From CAYNDL01 sp964396115 (GTDB lineage: Bacteria; Patescibacteriota; Andersenbacteria; UBA10190; CAIZMI01), in NCBI GenBank assembly GCA_964396115.1, contig CAYNDL010000012.1:1-23612 (forward strand): DNA of 23,612 nt, in the 5' to 3' direction. The notes under the pieces were generated by a model. The model was not told the origin of the DNA, ran no database searches, and saw nothing but the letters and a program-made list of their open reading frames with translations. A program made the translations under genes and the position numbers. Every line of letters begins with the position of its first letter. Within the stretch, counting starts at the first letter, position 1. This document shows positions 16,868-22,456 of the stretch, piece after piece.

Positions 16868-16895
16868 TTGTTTTAAGGAAATCACATGCTACACT
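16868..16895 (+). promoter_or_regulatory. Putative promoter of the DsbA-like gene
   Basis: TACACT (16890-16895) has an extended TGC before it; TTGTTT (16868-16873) lies 16 nt upstream. The predicted start is about 16902, which gives a leader of about 22 nt to the ATG at 16924. It is divergent from the promoter of the pheST unit. Confidence 0.4.
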
Positions 16896-16923
16896 GCCAA
16901 TGGTTAATGCCTTAAACAAAACT

Positions 16924-17625
16924 ATGGATCAAAAAATTTCTACACCTATAGCAATCGTTTTGGCGGGAATCGCAATTGGCGGAGGAATATATCTTTCAAA
17001 AGTTCAAGTTCCAGAAAAAAACGGGCAAGCTTTTGCCCCTTCTGCAACGCCGCAAGTAGCCGATGCGGAAAAACAAAAGATTGAGATACGACCGGTAGAT
17101 CCCAATTACGACCACATAAGAGGCGCTAAAGACGCACAAATAACACTGGTAGAGTATTCCGACACAGAATGCCCTTTTTGCAAGCGGTTTCATGGCACAA
17201 TGCAAGAGGTCATGCGCGAATATGACGGAAAAGTTAACTGGGTATATCGCAGCCATCCCATCGATGGATTACATAAATTAGCAAGAAAGGAAGCGGAGGC
17301 AACTGAGTGTGCCGCAGAACAAGGAAAATTCTGGGAATATATCGATGAGGTTTACAGGTTGACCGCTTCAAATGACAGTCTTGATCCCGCACAGTTGCCA
17401 GCCATTGCAAAAGAATTGCAGCTAAACAACGAGCAGTTCGAACTGTGTTTAAGCTCAGGAAAATATGCACAACGTGTGGCAGATGACATAAAGGATGCAG
17501 AAAATGCGGGACTTCTTCCTACACCAGAAACTGTAGTCCTCAAAAACGGAGAGGTCGTCGGGGTAATTGAAGGAGCGCGATCACTTGAAGGCGTCAAGGC
17601 AGCACTCGATCCCTTGCTTCAATAA
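16924..17625 (+). CDS. Membrane-anchored DsbA-like thiol-disulfide protein
   Basis: A thioredoxin-fold protein (DsbA/thioredoxin_4 type) expected to make or isomerise disulfides outside the membrane. From the ATG at 16924 it has 233 residues. The N-terminus is an anchor helix (about 7-28, PIAIVLAGIAIGGGIYLS). The domain starts near 65 with ITLVEYSDTECPFCKRF; the active site CPFC is C83 and C86. A helical insertion follows (LARKEAEATECAAEQGKFWEYIDEVYR). The usual cis-proline is likely the one in PTPETVVLKNGE. The start at 16900 (MVNALNKT) is an alternative, but it precedes the predicted transcription start. No partner oxidase (VKOR or DsbB) is visible nearby. It ends at an intrinsic terminator. 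Confidence 0.88.
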   Translation: MDQKISTPIAIVLAGIAIGGGIYLSKVQVPEKNGQAFAPSATPQVADAEKQKIEIRPVDPNYDHIRGAKDAQITLVEYSDTECPFCKRFHGTMQEVMREYDGKVNWVYRSHPIDGLHKLARKEAEATECAAEQGKFWEYIDEVYRLTASNDSLDPAQLPAIAKELQLNNEQFELCLSSGKYAQRVADDIKDAENAGLLPTPETVVLKNGEVVGVIEGARSLEGVKAALDPLLQ

Positions 17626-17640
17626 CACGCACAAGAATAG

Positions 17641-17670
17641 AAAAACGGCGTAATGACTTACGCCGTTTTT
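17641..17670. terminator. Bidirectional intrinsic terminator
   Basis: A perfect 13-bp inverted repeat, AAAAACGGCGTAA (17641-17653) and TTACGCCGTTTTT (17658-17670), with a 4-nt loop. It has a T run in both directions, so it ends the DsbA-like gene on + and the tRNA-Asp transcript on -. Confidence 0.88.
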
Positions 17671-17679
17671 ACTTATTTG

Positions 17680-17755
17680 CGGACCCGACCGGATTTGAAC
17701 CGGCGATCTTCTCCGTGACAGGGAGACGTGTTAGACCGGGCTACACCACGGGTCC
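17680..17755 (-). tRNA. tRNA-Asp (GTC)
   Basis: A full cloverleaf of 76 nt. The acceptor stem pairs GGACCCG with CGGGTCC; the D stem is GTGT/ACAC; the anticodon stem TCTCC/GGAGA carries loop CTGTCAC with anticodon GTC (17717-17719). The T arm has TTCAAAT between GCCGG and CCGGT, one G-U pair. The discriminator is G, as expected for Asp. The CCA end is not encoded (the gene is followed by CAAATAA), so it must be added by a tRNA nucleotidyltransferase. Confidence 0.95.
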
Positions 17756-17870
17756 TCTCATCGCAACAATTGAATTTCTAATCTACAACGACTGAAGTAA
17801 TAGGATACAGAAAAATATAAGTATGTCCAGTAAATTTCGCGGCCGCGGTTCGCCGAACATCGATCCTGAC

Positions 17871-17892
17871 ACGAGCCACGTAGTTGGCTCGT
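17871..17892 (-). repeat. Hairpin downstream of tRNA-Met
   Basis: ACGAGCCA (17871-17878) and TGGCTCGT (17885-17892) form a perfect 8-bp stem with a 6-nt loop, 6 nt after the tRNA-Met 3' end in the direction of transcription. It has no T run. Upstream in plus coordinates lie a 10-bp palindrome CGCGGCCGCG (17838-17847) and an otherwise AT-rich 143-nt spacer without a gene. It resembles the hairpin at 18079-18102, with compensatory changes. Confidence 0.55.
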
Positions 17893-17898
17893 TCCGAG

Positions 17899-17970
17899 TA
17901 GCGGCGGCAGGGATCGAACCTGCGACCTAAGGCTTATGAGTCCTTCGCTCTACCACTGAGCTACGCCGCC
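17899..17970 (-). tRNA. tRNA-Met (CAT), elongator type
   Basis: A 72-nt cloverleaf. The acceptor GGCGGCG pairs with CGCCGCT (G1-U72 wobble), discriminator A, no encoded CCA. The D arm GCTC/GAGC has a 7-nt loop; the anticodon loop CTCATAA has anticodon CAT (17936-17938); the T arm is GCAGG/CCTGC with TTCGATC. It lacks the C1 mismatch and the paired anticodon stem of the initiator, so it is an elongator Met, or less likely the lysidine-modified Ile tRNA that also has a CAT gene anticodon. The innermost pair of the anticodon stem (31-39) is A opposite G. Confidence 0.9.
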
Positions 17971-18025
17971 ATAATTAATTCAGAACGTACATAGTGTGCT
18001 TAAAATTTAACCTATAGTCAATGCT

Positions 18026-18058
18026 CGATGAGCAGTGCCTAGGCCAACTCGCGCATCG
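18026..18058. repeat. Imperfect stem-loop between tRNA genes
   Basis: CGATGAGC (18026-18033) pairs with GCGCATCG (18051-18058) with one A-G mismatch; the loop contains the palindrome GCCTAGGC. Together with the neighbouring hairpins it makes the tRNA spacers unusually structured. Its right edge is followed by TTCCGAG, also found after the hairpin at 17871-17892. Confidence 0.4.
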
Positions 18059-18078
18059 TTCCGAGCTTCAAATCCTCA

Positions 18079-18102
18079 GTGAAGCCAAGCGGTTGGCTTC
18101 AC
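18079..18102 (-). repeat. Perfect 10-bp hairpin, related to 17871-17892
   Basis: GTGAAGCCAA (18079-18088) and TTGGCTTCAC (18093-18102) with a 4-nt loop, followed by a run of eight C (18102-18109). It lies downstream of the initiator tRNA terminator on the minus strand. No T run follows on either strand, so it is not a standard terminator. Confidence 0.6.
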
Positions 18103-18118
18103 CCCCCCCGCCAAACAT

Positions 18119-18141
18119 AAAACGGGCATGATGCCCGTTTT
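18119..18141. terminator. Intrinsic terminator after tRNA-fMet
   Basis: AAAACGGGC (18119-18127) pairs with GCCCGTTTT (18133-18141) across a 5-nt loop. It begins 7 nt after the encoded CCA end of tRNA-fMet on the minus strand and has a T run in both directions. Confidence 0.85.
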
Positions 18142-18147
18142 AATTAT

Positions 18148-18224
18148 TGGTAGCGGGGACAGGATTTGAACCTGTGACCTCCTGGTTATGAGCCAGGCGA
18201 GATACCGGGCTTCTCCACCCCGCG
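18148..18224 (-). tRNA. Initiator tRNA-fMet (CAT)
   Basis: A 77-nt cloverleaf including an encoded CCA. The acceptor CGCGGGG faces CCCCGCT, leaving position 1-72 as a C-U mismatch, the hallmark unpaired end of initiator tRNA. The D stem GAGA/TCTC keeps the A11-U24 pair. The anticodon stem CCTGG/CCAGG carries loop CTCATAA with anticodon CAT (18188-18190). Only the two inner of the usual three G-C pairs are present; pair 29-41 is U-A. The T arm is ACAGG/CCTGT with TTCAAAT. The gene is highly similar to the E. coli initiator tRNA. A promoter lies upstream and a terminator downstream. Confidence 0.96.
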
Positions 18225-18249
18225 TCACTGCTGTAATTTCAGCTCTTCG

Positions 18250-18278
18250 ATTCTAATTTATAAACGATCCCAAGTAAA
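18250..18278 (-). promoter_or_regulatory. Putative tRNA-fMet promoter
   Basis: The minus strand shows TTTACT (18278 to 18273), a 17-nt spacer and TAGAAT (18255 to 18250). Transcription would start about 19 nt before the mature tRNA 5' end, a normal length for a tRNA leader removed by RNase P. Confidence 0.5.
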
Positions 18279-18311
18279 GACCTCCTGCGTGCAGGTCCTC
18301 GGTACGCAATG

Positions 18312-18317
18312 TATAAT
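18312..18317 (+). promoter_or_regulatory. gpmI -10 box, nearly leaderless
   Basis: A perfect TATAAT ends 10 nt before the gpmI ATG at 18327; the predicted start at 18323-18324 leaves a leader of 3-4 nt. No clear -35 is seen; a short dyad CCTGC-GT-GCAGG (18284-18295) occupies that area. Confidence 0.5.
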
Positions 18318-18326
18318 GTTGTAGTT

Positions 18327-19922
18327 ATGTCACAAAATTTTATTCCCAAACCACTAGTTCTGATGATCCTGGACGGGTTCGGCGTCTCATTTCTCCCCGA
18401 AGGCAATGCCATCATCGCCGCACATATGGAAAATATCGAGGGTTGGTTAAGACAATACCCGTCGGCTGTAATCAAGGCATCAGGTATTGAAGTTGGGTTA
18501 CCCTGGGGTGAATCTGGCAATTCAGAGGTAGGCCACAAAAACATCGGCTCTGGACGAATAATCTACCAACCACTCCCCCAAATAACGCTATCGATAAGGA
18601 ACAAGTCTTTCTTTAACAACCCTGCACTTCTGGAGGCAATGAATCATGTTAAAGAAAGGCCAGAATCAGCTCTTCATGTCATTGGTTGTTTTAGTGATGG
18701 AGGCGTACACAGCCACATTGAACATTTGCAGGCGTTACTTCATATGGCACAGAAAGAGAAAGTGAGCAGCAGGACTTATATCCATGCGTTCCTGGATGGC
18801 CGGGATACGCCCCCAGTCAGCGCCGGTACGTATTTCAAAAAAATTGAAGAGGACATCAAAAGTACAAAAGCAGGCGGCATTGCATCAATTGTCGGCCGCT
18901 ACTATGCCATGGATCGCAATAATAATTGGGATAGGACACTAAAATCCTACGAACTTCTGACAAAAGGTCTGGGCGAACATGCTGAATCCTGGAAAGAAGC
19001 CCTAGAAAAAGCGTACGACCAAGGCAACACGGATGAAACAATGCCTCCTTATGTAATTACAAAGAATGGTGCGCCGCTTCAGACAATCAAAGATGGTGAC
19101 ACGGTCATATTTTTTAACTTCCGGCCGGATAGAGCCCGTCAATTAACCCATGCATTTGTTGACAAACCATTTAAACCATTTCCTGCCCAAAAATTTGAAG
19201 ATTTAGATTTCGTTACGATGGCAGAATACGAGAAAGACCTCCCTGTTACAGTGGCATTTCCTGAGGAACAGGCGGAGTACCCGGTGGGACGAGTCGTATC
19301 AGACGCTGGGAAGAATCAACTACGTATTGCTGAAACGGAAAAATATGCTCACGTAACATATTACTTTAATAGTGGTCGTGAAATTTCTTATCCCGGTGAA
19401 GAACGGGTGCTTATCCCCTCTCCAAACGTTAAGGACTACAGCTCAACTCCAGAGATGAGTGCGGAAGCTATCACCGATCGCGTAATTTTGGAGATACAAA
19501 AAGGAAGATACGACTTGATTGTCATGAACTACGCCAATCCGGATATGATCGGACATACTGGCAAGTACGACGAGACAGTAAAGGCGCTAACATTTTTGGA
19601 TAAGCAAATGAAGAGAGTATTAGAAGCATGCTTGGCACAAGATGGCGCAGTACTTTTGACGGCCGACCACGGAAATGCAGAAGAGATGCTAAACCCCACT
19701 ACGCATGAGGTTTCAAAAGACCATACCGCAAATCCTGTGCCGATTATTTATATGAATAACCACAACAAACTTGAAACTCCAAAGAGTGAAGACCTGATGA
19801 TGCAGATACTTTCTACCCCTATTGGCGCCCTCGCTGATGTTGGACCGACGGTTTTGGAAATTCTTAATGTGGCCCAGCCGCAATCGATGACAGCACAGAG
19901 CCTACTAAATAGTATTTGCTAA
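18327..19922 (+). CDS. gpmI: 2,3-bisphosphoglycerate-independent phosphoglycerate mutase
   Basis: Interconverts 3- and 2-phosphoglycerate in glycolysis, using two metal ions and a phosphoserine. 531 residues, within the usual 505-550. Metal-binding D16 is in LMILDGFG; the nucleophile is S66 in GNSEVGHKNIGSGR. Substrate-binding blocks are GCFSDGGVHSH, HAFLDGRDTPPVSAG, GRYYAMDRNNNWDR and FNFRPDRARQL. The second metal site is supplied by NYANPDMIGHTG and LLTADHGNAEEML. The ATG at 18309 was rejected because the -10 box lies inside that extension. Its stop overlaps the stop of the convergent murI gene by 4 nt. Confidence 0.97.
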   Translation: MSQNFIPKPLVLMILDGFGVSFLPEGNAIIAAHMENIEGWLRQYPSAVIKASGIEVGLPWGESGNSEVGHKNIGSGRIIYQPLPQITLSIRNKSFFNNPALLEAMNHVKERPESALHVIGCFSDGGVHSHIEHLQALLHMAQKEKVSSRTYIHAFLDGRDTPPVSAGTYFKKIEEDIKSTKAGGIASIVGRYYAMDRNNNWDRTLKSYELLTKGLGEHAESWKEALEKAYDQGNTDETMPPYVITKNGAPLQTIKDGDTVIFFNFRPDRARQLTHAFVDKPFKPFPAQKFEDLDFVTMAEYEKDLPVTVAFPEEQAEYPVGRVVSDAGKNQLRIAETEKYAHVTYYFNSGREISYPGEERVLIPSPNVKDYSSTPEMSAEAITDRVILEIQKGRYDLIVMNYANPDMIGHTGKYDETVKALTFLDKQMKRVLEACLAQDGAVLLTADHGNAEEMLNPTTHEVSKDHTANPVPIIYMNNHNKLETPKSEDLMMQILSTPIGALADVGPTVLEILNVAQPQSMTAQSLLNSIC

Positions 19923-20737
19923 GAGATATCTACCTTCTCACAGGAAGATAATTGCTTTCCTAAAAATAGTTCTGCTAACTCAGCTGCCCGGGAGTCATCA
20001 GTGATATAGCATTTCAGTGACCCGCTGTTACCATTGTTCATAATCCTGTCGTTCTTAAGTTTTGTTTCCACATCCTCGGCAACCGCCGAAGCGGAATTGA
20101 CCAAAATAATTTCCTTATTAAATGCCTTATCGGCCGCTTTTTTTATTACTCTTTCTAAGAGTGGATAATGTGTACAACCGAGAATTATCGTGTCGATATC
20201 TTTATCTCGTTCGGCAAGGTGACCCATATATTCATCAGCGATCATTTGTGCTATTGCTCCCTCAGTAATTCCCTCTTCCGCCAGTGGCACAAATAATGGG
20301 CAGGCAAAACCTGTGACTTTTGTGTTACCGTCAATCAGTTGTAATGCTTTATCATAGGATCCTGACTTAATTGTTCCCCTTGTTCCGATAACACCCACGT
20401 GACCGCTCTTGCTTATGGACAACGCCTTTCTCACACCAGCACTGATTACACCCACGACAGGAACGGGTAAATCTTCCTGTAGTTCATTTAGTGCATAAGA
20501 GGAGGCGGTATTACAAGCAACAACTAATAACTTAATCCCCTTCCTTAACAAAAAATCACTGCACCCTCTTGCATATTTTACGACTGTATCGGGACTTTTA
20601 GTGCCATACGGGACACGAGCTGTATCGCCAAGATATAAGATGTCCTCCTGCGGGAGTCGATTCACTAACTCTCTTACAACCGTAAGTCCTCCGATTCCTG
20701 AATCAAAAACTCCAATTGGCAGAAAGTTTTTATCCAT
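19919..20737 (-). CDS. murI: Glutamate racemase
   Basis: Makes D-glutamate for peptidoglycan from L-glutamate by a two-cysteine, cofactor-independent mechanism. 272 residues. PIGVFDSGIGGLTVV opens the protein; the catalytic cysteines are C75 in VVACNTASS and C188 in ILGCTHYPLL, with GDTARVPYGTKS between. The frame is open upstream to 20857, overlapping gatA, but that extension has no similarity to the family. The ATG at 20737 is supported by an AGGGAG ribosome-binding site and by the conserved N-terminus. It starts one base after the gatA stop, so it is the last gene of the ligA-gatC-gatA-murI unit. Confidence 0.96.
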   Translation of the reverse strand: MDKNFLPIGVFDSGIGGLTVVRELVNRLPQEDILYLGDTARVPYGTKSPDTVVKYARGCSDFLLRKGIKLLVVACNTASSYALNELQEDLPVPVVGVISAGVRKALSISKSGHVGVIGTRGTIKSGSYDKALQLIDGNTKVTGFACPLFVPLAEEGITEGAIAQMIADEYMGHLAERDKDIDTIILGCTHYPLLERVIKKAADKAFNKEIILVNSASAVAEDVETKLKNDRIMNNGNSGSLKCYITDDSRAAELAELFLGKQLSSCEKVDIS

Positions 20738-20738
20738 T

Positions 20739-22163
20739 TTACTTCTCCCTTTCCTTTTCGAATCCAGCGCCAACCTGGAAACAAAGATCTTCTCTTCCCT
20801 GAGGACCAATAATCTGAAGTCCGACAGGCATATCATGAGACATGCCGCACGGTACAACTAGAGCTGGGACGCCCGCCACATTTACTGGAACGGTTAGAAC
20901 GTCTGCGGCATACATCCGCAACGGATCTTCAGTCTTCGAGCCTAACGGAAAAGCGACCTCGGGAGCTGCGGGGCTGACCAAAACATCAACCTCCTCAAAA
21001 ACCTTTGCATACTCTTTGATTATTTCTCTCCGTACAGAAGATGCTTTCCGATAATATTTGTCCGCGTAACCGGAAGAAAGCGCAAAAGTTCCAAGCATGA
21101 TCCTTTGTTTGACCTCCACCCCAAAACCTTCTCCCCTCGTCTTCCTGTAGACTTCTTCAATTGTCTTTGCTTTCACACGTTGTCCGAATCTTATGCCATC
21201 ATATCTGGCAAGGTTGGTGGATGCTTCGGCCCTCGTTAGGATCAAATAAACTGCTAGTGCTACGTCGGTTAGCGGCAGGGAGACTTCTACAATTTTTGCG
21301 CCAGATTTCTCCAGGTCAACTATTGCTCTTTTTACGGTTTCAGACACTTCCTTATCAACTCCTTCACCAAAAAACTCTTTTGGAACACCTATTCGAACCC
21401 CTTCAACTCCTTTTTTCAACGATTCCAAAACTGGGGGAACATTATCTTTCAAAGTTGTACCGTCCTTAGGATCATTTCCCGCAATCCCCTCATAAACGAT
21501 GGCGGCGTCTTCGACGCTGCGTGCCAACGGACCAACTTGATCAAATGATGAAGCATAAGCAACAACTCCGTATCGACTAACCCTTCCATAAGTCGGTTTA
21601 AACCCGACTATCCCGCAAAAACTAGCAGGTTCCCTAATCGACCCCCCGGTGTCAGTCCCAAGTGCATAAGGAACCATCCCCGACGCAACGGCCGCGGCAC
21701 TTCCACCCGAACTACCGCCTGCAACGAGTTTTTCATTCAGAGGGTTATGAGTTGGACCTGCGATTGTGAATTCCGTAGAGGAGCCCATTGCAAATTCATC
21801 GAGGTTAGTCTTGCCCACAAAAACCGCTCCCATTTTCTTTAACCTTGTTATCACCTCAGCGTCGTACGGAGAAATATAATTCTCTAAGATATGCGATGCC
21901 GCGGTGTTTTTCGTTCCCTTGATAGAGATAATGTCCTTAATTGCACAAGGCACGCCCGCGAGTACAGACAATTTTTCACCCTGCATCCTTTTTTTATCTA
22001 TCAGGTTCGCCTCTTCTAGCGCGGCCTCTTCTCGCAACGAGATGAACGCATTTATTGCGGGTTCTTTTTCCTTGATTCTTTCAAAGGCTGCTTTTGTTAA
22101 ACCCGCAGATGTGACTTCACCGTCTGTTAGTTTGGATGCCAGTTCTCTTATTTCACTTGCCAT
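20739..22163 (-). CDS. gatA: Aspartyl/glutamyl-tRNA amidotransferase subunit A
   Basis: Amidase-signature subunit of GatCAB; it hydrolyses glutamine and passes ammonia to GatB. 474 residues, usual length. The Ser-cisSer-Lys triad is visible: K76 in GVPCAIKD, cis-S151 in AGGSSGGS, and nucleophile S175 in TDTGGSIREPASFCG. The tail PALVVPCGMSHDMPVGLQIIG is typical. The ATG at 22163 overlaps the gatC stop by one base (TAATG), indicating coupled translation. murI follows one base after the stop. Confidence 0.97.
   Translation of the reverse strand: MASEIRELASKLTDGEVTSAGLTKAAFERIKEKEPAINAFISLREEAALEEANLIDKKRMQGEKLSVLAGVPCAIKDIISIKGTKNTAASHILENYISPYDAEVITRLKKMGAVFVGKTNLDEFAMGSSTEFTIAGPTHNPLNEKLVAGGSSGGSAAAVASGMVPYALGTDTGGSIREPASFCGIVGFKPTYGRVSRYGVVAYASSFDQVGPLARSVEDAAIVYEGIAGNDPKDGTTLKDNVPPVLESLKKGVEGVRIGVPKEFFGEGVDKEVSETVKRAIVDLEKSGAKIVEVSLPLTDVALAVYLILTRAEASTNLARYDGIRFGQRVKAKTIEEVYRKTRGEGFGVEVKQRIMLGTFALSSGYADKYYRKASSVRREIIKEYAKVFEEVDVLVSPAAPEVAFPLGSKTEDPLRMYAADVLTVPVNVAGVPALVVPCGMSHDMPVGLQIIGPQGREDLCFQVGAGFEKEREK
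20745..20750 (-). promoter_or_regulatory. Ribosome-binding site of murI
   Basis: AGGGAG on the minus strand lies 7 nt before the ATG at 20737, inside the end of gatA. It is one of the few clear Shine-Dalgarno sequences in the window, belongs to an internal operon gene, and decides the murI start. Confidence 0.7.
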
Positions 22164-22438
22164 TACAGTACTTTAGGAACTCTAACAAGACGACCCTGCT
22201 TATCAGGAACAGAATCAAGCAAAGAGTCGGCATCAGAATGTATAATTTCATCCTCGCGCAAAACTTGGGAAACGCCAGTAACGGTCGACACTAATGGCTC
22301 TTCGGATGTTGGGACAGACGATATCTTATCAACATAAGAAATAATGTTTTCAATATCTTTCTCATATCTCTTTATCTCATCTGAACCCAACTCAATACGT
22401 GCCAAGTCAGCAAGATGTTCGATTGATGCTTTAACCAT
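22163..22438 (-). CDS. gatC: Aspartyl/glutamyl-tRNA amidotransferase subunit C
   Basis: Small subunit that holds GatA and GatB together. 91 residues. The N-terminal IEHLADLARIELGSDEI helix and the C-terminal LREDEII then GRLVRVPKVL blocks match the family. AGGG about 7 nt before the ATG may act as a ribosome-binding site. It begins 18 nt after the ligA stop and overlaps gatA by one base. Confidence 0.93.
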   Translation of the reverse strand: MVKASIEHLADLARIELGSDEIKRYEKDIENIISYVDKISSVPTSEEPLVSTVTGVSQVLREDEIIHSDADSLLDSVPDKQGRLVRVPKVL

Positions 22439-22456
22439 TTCTTTACCCTAACGATT

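Noticed and set aside
17838..17847. CGCGGCCGCG palindrome as an operator
   Set aside because: It stands alone in the tRNA spacer, away from any promoter I can define; kept only as a note in the neighbouring hairpin entry.
18102..18109. Run of eight C as a phase-variation tract
   Set aside because: It is in a noncoding spacer and not near a -35/-10 spacer or start codon; length error in sequencing is also possible.
18309..18326. gpmI start at the ATG at 18309
   Set aside because: The TATAAT box is inside this extension, so it would not be transcribed.
20738..20857. Longer N-terminus for murI
   Set aside because: It lies within gatA in another frame and is unrelated to the racemase family; the AGGGAG site fixes the start at 20737.
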